Assembly: GCA_965225705.1 (NCBI GenBank) | Contig: OZ245325.1 | Coordinates: forward strand, 682,001 to 746,000 | Reading direction: 5' to 3' | Origin: G965225705 sp965225705 | GTDB taxonomy: Bacteria; Pseudomonadota; Alphaproteobacteria; Caulobacterales; Maricaulaceae | DNA: 64,000 nt | Shown here: positions 16,876-26,616 of the stretch, in pieces | Numbering within the stretch: the first letter of the stretch is position 1 | Layout: each line of letters starts with the position of its first letter | The notes under the pieces: generated by a model | Databases searched by the model: none | The model's input: only the letters and a program-made list of their open reading frames with translations | Told to the model about the DNA's origin: nothing | Position numbers and translations under genes: made by a program

Positions 16876-17919
16876 TTACTGAGTTTTATTTTTCTGATTT
16901 TTTCTGCGGCGCTCAACCTGCCGCCAGCGCAGGACATTATTCTGATGTTCTACATAAGTTCTGGCAAAGGCATGACCTCCCTCACCATTGGCCACAAAGT
17001 ATAAATCCCGCGTTGAGGCAGGTTGAAGAACAGAAAGCAGGGCAAGACGACCAGGGTTGCAGATAGGGGAGACAGGCAGACCGTCAATCACATAGGTGTT
17101 CCAGAGAGAATCATGTCGTAATTCTGAACGCCTGAGACCACGTCCCAGAGGTTTCCCCCGGGTGAGGCCATAAATGATCGTCGGATCGCTTTCTAAACGC
17201 ATGCCACGATGGAGCCTGTTGATAAAAACAGAGGCAACACGTGCACGCTCTCCCTCAAAACCGGTTTCCTTTTCAACAAGGGATGCAAGAATGATGGCAT
17301 CTTCTTTCGCAGAGAAAGGAAGATTATCAGCACGTTGTGCCCAGGCTTTCTCCAGAAAAGCCTTTTGTGCTGTTTTCATGCGCCTTATGACATCATTCCG
17401 TGATGTTCCAATGTCAAGATGATAGGTTTCCGGAAGCAGACTACCTTCTTCAGCAGGCTCCGTTATCTCTCCTTTAAGGTTTTCATCCTGCTGAAGAAGC
17501 TGAAGGATAGCAGCACTGGTCATGCCTTCGGGGATGGTGAGAGCATATTGAGCTGTCTCACCAGAATGAATGCGTTGATAAATCTCTCTCATACTGCTGT
17601 TTGGGGGAAGATCATAGGTTCCGGCTTTTAAGGTGTGGGCCTGACCCTTGAGAAGAACAGCAAGACGGAAAAGAAAAGGGTCATCAAGGGCTTTGTTCTT
17701 TTCAAGGTGTGTTGCAATATCTTCAAGCCCCATGCCCTTGTCCAGCTTCACACGTAGGGGAGTTTCAAAGGACCCCGGACGTTCAAAACGCCACATAAGC
17801 CAGGCATAGCTGCCTAAAGCAACCCCGGCGAGAGCCGTTAAAAAACCTGTCACAGCGATGAGGGTTAGCCAGAAAATATGAAGATTGCTGAGGCGTTTTC
17901 GTGGTGTGGGAGTGGGCAC
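16876..17919 (-). CDS. mltG: Endolytic murein transglycosylase MltG
   Basis: An inner-membrane enzyme that cuts nascent peptidoglycan and so limits glycan strand length. The 347 residues have one N-terminal membrane helix (about 13-37), a LysM-like subdomain, and the YceG domain with LTIPEGMTSAAI, the catalytic-glutamate motif ASLVEKETG, the RVASVFINRL motif, SDPTIIYG, and the terminal YFVANGEGGHAFA. It follows fabF on the same strand, the standard alphaproteobacterial fabD-fabG-acpP-fabF-mltG order, with a gap of about 180 bases. Confidence 0.95.
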   Translation of the reverse strand: MPTPTPRKRLSNLHIFWLTLIAVTGFLTALAGVALGSYAWLMWRFERPGSFETPLRVKLDKGMGLEDIATHLEKNKALDDPFLFRLAVLLKGQAHTLKAGTYDLPPNSSMREIYQRIHSGETAQYALTIPEGMTSAAILQLLQQDENLKGEITEPAEEGSLLPETYHLDIGTSRNDVIRRMKTAQKAFLEKAWAQRADNLPFSAKEDAIILASLVEKETGFEGERARVASVFINRLHRGMRLESDPTIIYGLTRGKPLGRGLRRSELRHDSLWNTYVIDGLPVSPICNPGRLALLSVLQPASTRDLYFVANGEGGHAFARTYVEHQNNVLRWRQVERRRKNQKNKTQ

Positions 17920-18101
17920 TTTTGTCTCTTTTTTTGTAGGATAGAGTATACCTCACCTCTTAACATGTTTTCCAGGATAAGAGAAAATTTTCTACATCAG
18001 GTTTAACGCAATACAGAAGGAAAAGTCTTCTTTGAGACAAGATTTATAATTCTATGGTAAAAAACTTATATCTTTTTACCCCCTCAAAACGAAGGACTAT
18101 T

Positions 18102-19394
18102 TTATAGGGTTTTAAGAATAAGAGAGGCATTTGAACCCCCAAAACCAAAAGAGTTTGTCATTGCCGTCTTATAAACACCCTTCTTCGCTTTGTGAGCAAG
18201 CAGATCAACATCTGTGGGACGAGAAGGATTGTCCAGGTTAAGGGTCGGGGGTGCTATACCTTTTTGAAGGGTAAGACAGGTGAAAATTGTCTCAACAGCG
18301 CCAGCTGCGCCCAAAAGGTGACCAATAGAGGATTTTGTTGATGACATAGGAAGGCCTGCGGACGCGGGCCCAAAAAGGCGTTCAACAGCCTTTAACTCAA
18401 CCTCATCACCCACAGGGGTAGAGGTTCCATGGGCATTAATATAATCAATATCAGATGGTCGCATATCTGCCCGTCTGAGAGCAGCCTCCATAGCCCTGTA
18501 AGCCCCATCACCATCTTCGGCAGGAGCTGTGATATGATATGCATCCCCTGAGAGCCCATAGCCGACCAGTTCAGCATAAATTTTTGCCCCGCGTGCACGT
18601 GCATGCTCATAAGATTCCAGAACCAGAACACCTGCACCTTCGCCCATGACAAAGCCATCTCTGTCCCTGTCATAAGGACGGGAGGCTTGCGCGGGTTTGT
18701 CATTAAAACCAGTTGAAAGGGCACGGCAGGCGACAAAACTGGCAAGACCAAGACGGCCGATAGCTGCTTCTGCCCCCCCTGCCAGCATGACATCTGCATC
18801 CCCAAGGGCCACCAGGCGTGCGGCATCCCCCACGGCATGTGCCCCCGTTGCACAGGCTGTGACAACAGAATGATTGGGGCCTTTAAAGCCATGACGGATA
18901 GAAATATGTCCGGATGCCAGATTGATCAGCATGGAGGGAATGGTAAAGGGACCAATCTTACGGGGACCTTTCTCCTTTAAGTCCAGACTTGCCTGATAGA
19001 CAGTTTCAAGACCACCAATACCAGCACCAACAAGAACGCCTGTGCGTTCACGTGCTTCCCGGTCATCCTCTCCGGGCATCCAGCCCGCATCCTGAACAGC
19101 CTCCTCAGCTGCAGCGATAGCATAAAGGATAAAATCATCAATACGACGTCTTTCCCTTGCCGTTAAGACAGAATCCGGATCAAAAAGACCTGGGGAGGCA
19201 GGCGGTGTGCTGTCCCCCTGAACTCTGTCTGTGCGTGGGACCAGCCCCGCAATGCGGCAGGCAAGATCAGACACATCAAAATGCTCAATAGCATGAATGC
19301 CCTGATCTCCGGAAATGAGTCTGGACCATACATGGCTGAGACCACAACCAAGGGGGGTGACAAGCCCCATGCCTGTTATGACGACGCGACGCAC
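18102..19394 (-). CDS. fabF: 3-oxoacyl-ACP synthase II FabF
   Basis: Condenses malonyl-ACP with acyl-ACP in fatty acid elongation. The 430-residue thiolase-fold enzyme has Cys181 in VTACATGAHAVG, histidine in NAHGTSTPVGD, and lysine and histidine in SSTKSSIGHLLGAAG, completing the Cys-His-His triad. The GFGGSNASL glycine-rich end is intact. An insert rich in Pro/Ser around residue 60-75 makes it slightly longer than E. coli FabF (413). It starts 9 bases after acpP ends. Confidence 0.96.
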   Translation of the reverse strand: MRRVVITGMGLVTPLGCGLSHVWSRLISGDQGIHAIEHFDVSDLACRIAGLVPRTDRVQGDSTPPASPGLFDPDSVLTARERRRIDDFILYAIAAAEEAVQDAGWMPGEDDREARERTGVLVGAGIGGLETVYQASLDLKEKGPRKIGPFTIPSMLINLASGHISIRHGFKGPNHSVVTACATGAHAVGDAARLVALGDADVMLAGGAEAAIGRLGLASFVACRALSTGFNDKPAQASRPYDRDRDGFVMGEGAGVLVLESYEHARARGAKIYAELVGYGLSGDAYHITAPAEDGDGAYRAMEAALRRADMRPSDIDYINAHGTSTPVGDEVELKAVERLFGPASAGLPMSSTKSSIGHLLGAAGAVETIFTCLTLQKGIAPPTLNLDNPSRPTDVDLLAHKAKKGVYKTAMTNSFGFGGSNASLILKTL

Positions 19395-19403
19395 AGATAA
19401 AGC

Positions 19404-19640
19404 CTAGCCTGTCTTTTCAGTGATATATTTAAGGGCGTCCCCAACCGTTTGAATTTTCTCAGCGGCGTCATCAGGAATCTCAATATCAAACTCTTCTTCA
19501 AAGGCCATAACCATTTCAACATTGTCAAGGCTATCCGCACCAAGATCATCAATGAAACTTGCCTCTTCGGTAACTTTTTCAGCTTTAATATCAAGATGCT
19601 CAACAACAATTTTTTTTACACGTTCAAAAGTATCAGACAT
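19404..19640 (-). CDS. acpP: Acyl carrier protein
   Basis: A 78-residue acidic four-helix protein that carries fatty-acyl intermediates on 4'-phosphopantetheine. The modification site is Ser37 in the GADSLDNVEMVMAFEEEF motif. Length and sequence are canonical. It lies between fabG and fabF in the operon. Confidence 0.98.
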   Translation of the reverse strand: MSDTFERVKKIVVEHLDIKAEKVTEEASFIDDLGADSLDNVEMVMAFEEEFDIEIPDDAAEKIQTVGDALKYITEKTG

Positions 19641-19810
19641 AAATCCTAAAAACCTTTCTTTTTTTTAAGAATCTGTTTCATCAGGGATGTGATAAGCCAG
19701 AATCTACACAAGAAAACCCTGAAGTTAACCTTAATCCTCCAAGAATAAACCGCGCATACCATACTTTAAAGAAGATGACCAGCGCAAAAGAAAAATAAAT
19801 AAAATGGCAT

Positions 19811-20548
19811 CTATACCATCAGCATGCCACCATTGATATGCAATGTTTGACCTGTCACATAAGACGCTTCTTCAGAGGCCAGCCAAATCACACCTGCGGC
19901 TATGTCTTTGGCATGTCCCATTTTGTTCATGGGGATTTTTGTCAGGATTGCCTGTTTTTGTTCCTCCGTCAGGACATCTGTCATGGGGGAGGTGATAAAG
20001 CCCGGGGCAAGACAGTTGACAGTCAGGCCGCGACTGGCTGTCTCGAAGGCAAGAGATTTAGAAAACCCAATAAGGCCGGCCTTGGAAGCAGCATAGTTTG
20101 CCTGTCCGGCATTGCCTGTGACCCCTACAACAGAGGTTATGGTGATGATACGTCCCCATCTTTGTTTCATCATGCCTCTCAGAGAAGCTTTCGCAAGCTT
20201 GAAAACAGATTTTAAATTGAGCTCCATCACATGATCCCAGTCTTCTTCTTTCATGCGCATGACAAGCATATCACGGGTGATACCTGCATTGGCGACGAGA
20301 ATATCAAGACCACCAAGAGCTGTTTCAGCATCTTTGATAAGGGTCTCAGCCCCTTCAGGTTTTGCAAGATCACACGGGCAGACAACCGCACGTTCCCCTA
20401 AATCCTGTGCCAGAGATGTGAGGTTTTCTGTCCTTGTTCCCGAAAGGGCCACATGGGCCCCCTGTGCGTGAAGGGCGCGGGCTATTTCTCCGCCTAATCC
20501 TCCTGTTGCTCCTGTGACCAGAGCACGTTTTCCTGTTAAATCAAACAT
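19811..20548 (-). CDS. fabG: 3-oxoacyl-ACP reductase FabG
   Basis: NADPH-dependent reductase of the fatty-acid cycle, a 245-residue short-chain dehydrogenase. The cofactor motif TGATGGLG is at 12-19, NAGITRD follows strand beta-4, the catalytic residues are Ser in TSVVG and Tyr/Lys in NYAASKAG, and the end GGMLMV is typical. It is flanked by fabD upstream and acpP downstream on the same strand. Confidence 0.97.
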   Translation of the reverse strand: MFDLTGKRALVTGATGGLGGEIARALHAQGAHVALSGTRTENLTSLAQDLGERAVVCPCDLAKPEGAETLIKDAETALGGLDILVANAGITRDMLVMRMKEEDWDHVMELNLKSVFKLAKASLRGMMKQRWGRIITITSVVGVTGNAGQANYAASKAGLIGFSKSLAFETASRGLTVNCLAPGFITSPMTDVLTEEQKQAILTKIPMNKMGHAKDIAAGVIWLASEEASYVTGQTLHINGGMLMV

Positions 20549-20646
20549 AGATACTCTCCTGATTCTACTTCTGATAAAAGATATAAAGGCCCTGTCCCTG
20601 AGTTTATTTTTTACAGTCTGTGATGCCGGGGACAGACAGAAATATC

Positions 20647-21591
20647 TTAACCTCTGTGCTGTTTAGCAAAAGTTTCCAGTTCCTCTGGTGTGTGAAGGCT
20701 GGTCCCTCTAACGTCTTTAACAGTACGTTTGAGCATTTGGGTCAGCACTTTGCCAACACCTGCTTCTGCAAACTCTGTGACCCCCTTGTCAGTCATAGTA
20801 AGTATGCTTTCCCGCCAGCGCACGCGGGAGGCCGTCTGTGTGATGAGGGCTTCACGAATCTTCCCGGGATCATCAAGAGCACTGGCCGTAACATTGGCGA
20901 TGAGGGGTATATTGGGTGTCAGAATGTCTGTTGTGGCAAGGGCGTCGCGCATCACGTCAGCAGCCGGGGCCATCAAAGAACAATGAAAGGGAGCAGACAC
21001 AGGCAGCATAATCGCCTTTTTGGCCCCACCCTCACGGGCAGCCTCAGCAGCTGTTTCCACAGCTTTCGCTGTTCCTGAAAGGACAATTTGCCCGGGGGCA
21101 TTGTCATTGGCAATGGCGCAAACCCCAAACCTGCGTCCCGCCTCACAGGCTTGTTCTGCAAGATCTTCATCCGCGCCTAACAGGGCTGCCATAGCGCCCT
21201 GTCCAACAGGCACAGCGTTTTGCATGGCCTGCCCTCTTTTTTTAAGAAGCCTCGCCGTCTCTGCCAGACGAAGAGAGCCTGCGGCTGTCAGGGCTGAATA
21301 CTCTCCCAAAGAATGCCCTGCAGTGAAACGGGCTGTGTTGAGGGCAATATTGAAATCCTGCTTAAGGACACGAATGACAGCAAGAGAGACCGCCATAAGT
21401 GCAGGCTGCGCATTTTCTGTCAGGCGTAAATCTTCTTCCGGACCTTCCCACATCAAACGGGAGAGGGCCTGATTTAAGGAATCATCTACTTCTTCAAAGA
21501 CGGCACGTGCAGCAGGAAAAGCCCGGGCCAGATCCTGGCCCATACCAACAGCCTGGCTGCCCTGTCCAGGAAAAATAAAGGCAAGCGCCAT
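20647..21591 (-). CDS. fabD: Malonyl-CoA:ACP transacylase FabD
   Basis: Transfers malonyl from CoA to ACP. The 314 residues have the FPGQGSQ opening, Ser94 in the nucleophile elbow GHSLGEYSA, and the active-site His in PVSAPFHCSLM. It is the first gene of the fab operon; fabG starts 98 bases downstream. The promoter should lie in 21592-21752. Confidence 0.97.
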   Translation of the reverse strand: MALAFIFPGQGSQAVGMGQDLARAFPAARAVFEEVDDSLNQALSRLMWEGPEEDLRLTENAQPALMAVSLAVIRVLKQDFNIALNTARFTAGHSLGEYSALTAAGSLRLAETARLLKKRGQAMQNAVPVGQGAMAALLGADEDLAEQACEAGRRFGVCAIANDNAPGQIVLSGTAKAVETAAEAAREGGAKKAIMLPVSAPFHCSLMAPAADVMRDALATTDILTPNIPLIANVTASALDDPGKIREALITQTASRVRWRESILTMTDKGVTEFAEAGVGKVLTQMLKRTVKDVRGTSLHTPEELETFAKQHRG

Positions 21592-21752
21592 ATGTCATCT
21601 CCCTATTTCTTCTCATATGAGGACGAAAAGCCGGGGAAGAAAGCATAAAGGACTGTTTCTTTTTTCCGCTTTCTTTGTTCCACTTTCCTGTACTTTTTCA
21701 GCTGAACAAAAATCTGATGTGAACATATCCGGAATTTTCGTGAGCTTATATC

Positions 21753-22064
21753 TTAGCCATTTTTCCGGGATAAGCTCTTATTGACCTTTGTTTTAAGGGC
21801 CTGAGAACTTTTAAACCCAACAACACGGCGTGCCGTGATAATTTTCTCTTCCCCTGTTCTTGGGTTTCGTCCTATTCTGCGTGCTTTATCACGAACAGAG
21901 AACACACCAAAAGAGGAAAGTTTTACAGAGTCACCCCGTTCCAGACTTTCCATAATTGTTTCAAAGAAGACCCTGACAAATTCCAGGGCTTCATGATAGG
22001 GCAGGCCTGTCGCATGCTGTATAGCTTTAGCAAGCCGGGCCCGTGTTAACTTATTTTTGGACAT
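21753..22064 (-). CDS. ihfA: Integration host factor subunit alpha
   Basis: DNA-bending HU/IHF-family protein of 103 residues from the MSKNKLTRARLA start; an in-frame ATG eight codons earlier is possible. The dimerisation helices come first, followed by the GDSVKLSSFGVFSVRDKARRIGRNPRTGE beta-arm, where the RxGRNPxTGE motif with Pro inserts into the minor groove. The opening and the region after the arm (IITARRVVGFKSS) fit IHF-alpha better than HU or IHF-beta. It acts in recombination, replication and transcription architecture. Confidence 0.85.
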   Translation of the reverse strand: MSKNKLTRARLAKAIQHATGLPYHEALEFVRVFFETIMESLERGDSVKLSSFGVFSVRDKARRIGRNPRTGEEKIITARRVVGFKSSQALKTKVNKSLSRKNG

Positions 22065-22389
22065 GATCCTGCTTGTCCTTACTGACATATATTTTTCACG
22101 AAAGAGGACCTATCATAAAGCAGATTTTACCTCCTGGGTAAAGTGGTTTTCTCTTTTTTGGGAGGATGAGGAAAAGAAGATAGACCAGTAAAAAGCTTTT
22201 TTAAAGAGAAACCAGAATATGCTAAATTACTTCTGTTATAGTTTTCCCCCTTCGGGGGTGAGGGCCTGGAAGCTTAAGGTGGAAAGGCGTAACACGTAAA
22301 AATTGGCAGACAGACCTGTTTTTTTCATTTTTTCCGGGTAGAATGGCTTCGAACTTCTTTTCATACATGATCATGGGGATGATACCCTT
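22065..22389. other. Divergent intergenic region ihfA/parC
   Basis: 325 bases with no gene. The only strong structure is CCCCC-TTC-GGGGG (22246-22258), a UUCG-type hairpin without a T-run after it on either strand. It may sit in the parC or ihfA leader. Confidence 0.5.
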
Positions 22390-24639
22390 ATGTCCGATTT
22401 AAAAGATCCAGCTCCAACGCGCCAGGTGAAGGAATCTCTGGATGAGGCTCTGTCCCAGCGCTTTTTAGCCTATGCTTTGTCGACCATAACCCAGCGCGCC
22501 CTGCCGGATGTGCGTGATGGCATGAAGCCTGTTCACCGGCGTATCCTTTATGCCATGCGGCTTTTAAAGCTGGATGCAGCAACGGGATATAAAAAATGCG
22601 CGCGCATTGTAGGTGATGTGATCGGTCGGTTCCACCCCCATGGAGATCAGGCCATTTATGATGCCCTTGCCCGTTTGGCACAGGATTTTTCTCAACGTTA
22701 TCCCCTGATTGATGGTCAGGGGAATTTTGGCAATATTGATGGGGATTCCCCGGCTGCTATGCGGTATACTGAGGCGCGTTTTACCTCTGTTGCGACCTCT
22801 GTCTTGGAGGGGCTGGATGAAGATGCTGTGGATTTTCACCCCACCTATGATGGGGAAGATGAGGAACCTGATGTCCTCCCCGGGGGGTTTCCCCATCTTC
22901 TTGCCAATGGCACCAGTGGTATTGCCGTGGGGATGGCGACCAGCATTCCGCCCCATAATGCTTTTGAGGTGTGTCAGGCTGCCCTTCATCTTCTCAGGCA
23001 TTCTGAAGCCTCTGTCGGGGAGCTGATGCGCTTTGTTCCAGGGCCTGATTTTCCTACAGGTGGTGTGGTGGTTGAGGCAGAGGAAAGCAGAGCAGAAGCG
23101 TATAAGACAGGGCGTGGTGGTTTTCGTTTGCGTGCACGCTGGTGCACTGAACCCTTAGAGCGGGGAATGTGGCAGGTGGTGGTCTATGAAATCCCGTATC
23201 AGGTTCCAAAATCCAGACTGGTGGAGCGTCTTGCTCATCTGATTGAGACCAAAAAAATTACTTATCTGGACGATATTCAGGACGAGTCAACCGGGGATAT
23301 ACGTCTTGTTCTCCAGCCGAAAAGCCGCAATCTCAATCCCGAAGCCATGATGGAAGATTTGTTCAGATTAACAGAGCTTGAAACCCGTATTCCCCTGAAT
23401 ATGAATGTTCTGGATGGAGGGCGCACTCCCCGTGTTATGAACCTTGTTGAGGTTTTACAGGCTTTTCTGGATCACCGTTTGCATGTTTTACAAAGACGAA
23501 CCCGGTATCGTCTGAACAAAGCTTTAGCACGTCTTGAGGTTTTGGATGGCTATTTAATTGTTTATCTCAATCTGGATGAGGTTATTCGTATTCTTCGGGA
23601 AGAAGATGATCCTAAAGCTCATCTGATGGCAGATTTCAAGCTGACGGAGACACAGGCTGAGGCCATTTTGAATATGCGTTTGCGATCCTTACGCAGGCTT
23701 GAAGAGGCTGCTCTGCATCGGGAGCATGCAAAACGGCTTGAGGAAAAAAAGAATTATGAGGAGCTTTTGAGAGAGCCGGCTTTGCAAAGACAGAACATCA
23801 GCGAGGATTTAAAAGCCCTTCAAAAGGAATTTAGTCTGCAAACACCCTCTGGTGCACGAAGAACCGGATTTTCTGAGGCGCCAAAAGCCCCTCAGAAGGA
23901 CTGGTCAAGGCTGGCCGTTGTGAAAGAGCCGGTTACTGTGGTGCTGTCCCAGAAGGGGTGGATACGAAGTCTGAAAGGGCATGTCGATGATTTGAACAGC
24001 CTGAAATTTAAAGAAGGAGATAAAGCAGGCTTTGTTGTGCGTGCACATACAACAGACAGGCTTATCCTGATGTCCTCCCGCGGGAAGGCTTATAAACTGG
24101 AGGTCGATAAACTGCCGGGCGGGCGTGGTCATGGAGAACCCATACGGGTCATGATAGATATGGAAGATGATGCCAGGCCTGTTGCCCTGTTCACCTTCAA
24201 CCCGGACGGGCGTCGTCTTCTTGCCTCTTCCAAAGGGTATGGTTTTCTTGTCGAAGACAAGGTCATGACAGCGGCCAAACGTGCGGGAAAACAGGTTATG
24301 AATCTGGGATCCGGGGATCGTCTTGCTGTGGTGTCTCCTGTTGAGGGTATGTGTGTTGCTCTTGTAGGAGAAAACCGGAAAATGCTGATTTTCTCCCTTG
24401 ATGAACTTCCCACCATGACACGCGGGAAAGGGGTTAAACTTCAAAACTATGCGGAGGGTGGCGTGCAGGATGTCAAAGTTTTCTCTCAGGAAACAGGTCT
24501 CTTCTTTACAGACACAGCAGGGCGACAGGTTGCTGTGAAGGACTGGCAGACATGGATGGGGAAACGCGCCCGGGTCGGACACCCTGTCCCCCGTGGTTTT
24601 CCGCGTTCTGGCCTGTTTTCTCCGCGTACACCCCGTTAA
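22390..24639 (+). CDS. parC: DNA topoisomerase IV subunit A
   Basis: The breakage-reunion subunit that decatenates daughter chromosomes, working with ParE. The 749 residues begin with a winged-helix domain containing ALPDVRDGMKPVHRRILYAM, KKCARIVGDVIGRFHPHGDQAIYDALVR-like sequence (the quinolone-resistance region) and AMRYTEARF with the catalytic Tyr. A tower/coiled-coil domain follows, and then a C-terminal beta-pinwheel with repeats such as SRGKAYKL and GKGVKLQNY. Lack of a GyrA box and the length fit ParC. Recognition is clear throughout, with no frameshift. Confidence 0.96.
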   Translation: MSDLKDPAPTRQVKESLDEALSQRFLAYALSTITQRALPDVRDGMKPVHRRILYAMRLLKLDAATGYKKCARIVGDVIGRFHPHGDQAIYDALARLAQDFSQRYPLIDGQGNFGNIDGDSPAAMRYTEARFTSVATSVLEGLDEDAVDFHPTYDGEDEEPDVLPGGFPHLLANGTSGIAVGMATSIPPHNAFEVCQAALHLLRHSEASVGELMRFVPGPDFPTGGVVVEAEESRAEAYKTGRGGFRLRARWCTEPLERGMWQVVVYEIPYQVPKSRLVERLAHLIETKKITYLDDIQDESTGDIRLVLQPKSRNLNPEAMMEDLFRLTELETRIPLNMNVLDGGRTPRVMNLVEVLQAFLDHRLHVLQRRTRYRLNKALARLEVLDGYLIVYLNLDEVIRILREEDDPKAHLMADFKLTETQAEAILNMRLRSLRRLEEAALHREHAKRLEEKKNYEELLREPALQRQNISEDLKALQKEFSLQTPSGARRTGFSEAPKAPQKDWSRLAVVKEPVTVVLSQKGWIRSLKGHVDDLNSLKFKEGDKAGFVVRAHTTDRLILMSSRGKAYKLEVDKLPGGRGHGEPIRVMIDMEDDARPVALFTFNPDGRRLLASSKGYGFLVEDKVMTAAKRAGKQVMNLGSGDRLAVVSPVEGMCVALVGENRKMLIFSLDELPTMTRGKGVKLQNYAEGGVQDVKVFSQETGLFFTDTAGRQVAVKDWQTWMGKRARVGHPVPRGFPRSGLFSPRTPR

Positions 24640-24977
24640 GGGACGTTGCCTGTACTCTGAAACAGAGAGAATATATCCGTATATATTAAGGGCTTTGCAT
24701 CTTAAATTTTCCCCTTTGCAGAGAGAGGGAAACTTATAACCTCCCGCTTATGAGCCATACTGCGTTTTATGCTCATGAAAGTCTTCACAGACCTTTTGTA
24801 GGAAACATATTGAAGAATAAAGTTTTTTATCCCGGTCTTTTGTTGGTGCTTTTTAATAAAAAGCATGTTATGTTGTCGTAACTTAACCCTGTCCTGTTCC
24901 GGACAGAGAAAGCTTAAAAAATATAAAAAACACCCCTTCCTGAAAACGGGGTGAACTAAAAAGATGAGGTATGGAAA
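24640..24977. repeat. Intergenic cluster of five inverted repeats
   Basis: 338 bases after parC hold an unusual density of perfect inverted repeats: AATATAT/ATATATT (24670-24687), ATGAGC/GCTCAT (24750-24776), the 19-base palindrome TGCTTTTTAATAAAAAGCA (24847-24865), CTGTCC/GGACAG (24889-24906) and CACCCC/GGGGTG (24931-24953). The first may terminate parC transcripts; the last is a good minus-strand terminator. Confidence 0.6.
24916..24953 (-). terminator. Rho-independent terminator on the minus strand
   Basis: Reading the minus strand, CACCCC and GGGGTG form a hairpin with an 11-base loop, followed at once by a run TTTTTTATATTTTTT. No convincing minus-strand gene precedes it, so the transcript it ends is unknown. 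Confidence 0.6.
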
Positions 24978-25673
24978 GTGCTGTTAGCCTTTCTTCTTGT
25001 TTTTTCTTCCCTTTTGAGAGATATGGAAGGGAGAAAAACTTATAGGGGTGAACCATCTGATCTTCTTGAAAATCAGCTGGTTTTATTATGGTCTTCTTCC
25101 CCGATCGGAACAGATCCTCAGATAAGATCACGTTTGCACCATACACGGTGCCTGAGGGTCAGGGGTCCTTCCACTGAACAAGTGCAGGCCGGGGCCACAC
25201 TCTCTACAAAGGCAGGCAAGGCACGCCTTCCGCACTATAGCCCTTTGAGTGTAAGAAATAGTGTCCTCTCTGGTGATCTGCAAGAAAAAGGGGAGATTGT
25301 CAGCCTGTCTTTGCTCACCTTACCCTCTTTTCTTTTTTCTTCTCAAACCTCTCCTCTGTTTTCTGATTTCATCAGGCGGTATGGAGATGTTCTGTACTGG
25401 TTTTTCTGCCTTATTTCATGTCTTTTGTCTGTTCTAAGTCTGCGAGGGGTGCTCCGCAAAAAATTAACAAACATACCCCATGTATACAAATATGTACATG
25501 ATCAGAAAGTGTATCTGGAGCAGGCATATTCTGCTTCTGAGAGAAGTAAAGCTTATCTTTTAGAGCGTTTGGCTGTTTTAGAAGAAGAGAGAAGGCATTT
25601 TCAGGAAGATTTTCCTCTTCCTTCTGAAGCGTATAAGAAAAACAGTGAAAAACCTGTTTCTGAGGATATATAA
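24978..25673 (+). CDS. Putative membrane-anchored coiled-coil protein, orphan
   Basis: An open frame of 231 codons starting at GTG. The C-terminal part looks coding: one membrane helix (DVLYWFFCLISCLLSVLSL, about 136-154) followed by a charged helix with heptad character (YLEQAYSASERSKAYLLERL, then AVLEEERRHF, about 175-210). The N-terminal 100 residues are less convincing, and the true start may be further in. I do not recognise a family. In related bacteria the gene before a DUF218 gene is often ftsX, but this sequence does not look like FtsX. A minus-strand terminator lies just upstream, so the coding claim for the first part is uncertain. Confidence 0.4.
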   Translation: MLLAFLLVFSSLLRDMEGRKTYRGEPSDLLENQLVLLWSSSPIGTDPQIRSRLHHTRCLRVRGPSTEQVQAGATLSTKAGKARLPHYSPLSVRNSVLSGDLQEKGEIVSLSLLTLPSFLFSSQTSPLFSDFIRRYGDVLYWFFCLISCLLSVLSLRGVLRKKLTNIPHVYKYVHDQKVYLEQAYSASERSKAYLLERLAVLEEERRHFQEDFPLPSEAYKKNSEKPVSEDI

Positions 25674-25881
25674 ATGCTCATTTTCCTTAAAGGTTATGAT
25701 AGAAAACATAGCCTTAAGCACCAGGTAGAAACATGTCCATTGTTTTTATGAGGGAAAAAGCAGGGGGAGGTCTCCCTTCTCCTCATATTTATAAAAAACT
25801 TTCCAAACACATCAAAATGGAGCACACTTAAAACATGCTTATGTCAAGCTGTCCTGTTCTGTCGCTGAAGAGTTTTTGTGC

Positions 25882-26472
25882 ATGTTGAAACGTTTGTTTT
25901 TTTTGTTCATGCTGATTGTATTGCTCGGCTTTTTGGGAGGATACCCTGTTTTTACGACCCGCATTAAAGCCTATAGGGAAAAAGTCTTTCTGGAACCTGT
26001 TTCTGCAGAGGGAATTGTGGTGTTAACAGGGGCCGATGACAGCCGCATTCAGACGGGCTTAAAGCTTCTTAAGGCAAAAAACGGACAAAGGCTTCTTATT
26101 TCAGGTGTTCATGCTCAGATTCGTGACAGGGATTTGATAGCCTATACAGGTGAAGATTCTGCCCTGTTTTTGTGTTGTGTAGATCTGGGATATGCGGCCC
26201 AAAATACATGGGGCAATGCCCGTGAAGCAGCTTTATGGGCTGGAAAATATAAGTATCAGACATTTCTTTTAATTACATCAGATTACCATATGCCCCGGGC
26301 TCATATGATCTTTGAGGCTATGATGCCTGAATACAATTTCATGCCTTATGTAACTTCTTCAACACAACCTGTTTTCCAGGTTTTGGGGATACCTTTTTCA
26401 GGAAAACTTATACGGGAATATACAAAATTTATTCTCACGATAGTTTTTCTTAAATTTGACGTTGGCAGATAA
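25882..26472 (+). CDS. DUF218 (YdcF/SanA/ElyC-like) membrane protein
   Basis: A 196-residue protein with one N-terminal membrane helix (about 5-23) and a DUF218 domain. The domain begins GIVVLTGADDSRIQTGLKLL, a beta strand then a helix, continues with RLLISGVH and NTWGNAREAALWA, and has the conserved TSDYHMPRAHMIF motif. E. coli members (SanA, ElyC, YdcF) affect envelope integrity; the reaction is unknown. ATG 25882 is chosen over the upstream TTG because it starts directly before the hydrophobic helix and has GAAGAG ahead of it. Confidence 0.85.
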   Translation: MLKRLFFLFMLIVLLGFLGGYPVFTTRIKAYREKVFLEPVSAEGIVVLTGADDSRIQTGLKLLKAKNGQRLLISGVHAQIRDRDLIAYTGEDSALFLCCVDLGYAAQNTWGNAREAALWAGKYKYQTFLLITSDYHMPRAHMIFEAMMPEYNFMPYVTSSTQPVFQVLGIPFSGKLIREYTKFILTIVFLKFDVGR

Positions 26473-26616
26473 TAGGTAAAGATGACGAAGAGTGTGTATT
26501 AGATAAAATAATCATAAATCAATATATTTTTATATTTAAACACTGCTTAATAAACTTGAGCTATTGAAACTCAAACAAATCGGTAAGTTTGATCCCCGCT
26601 AAAAAGGGAGAAGAGC

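Noticed and set aside
22246..22258. CCCCC-TTC-GGGGG as a terminator
   Set aside because: The T-rich stretch precedes it on the + strand, and no T-run follows on either strand.
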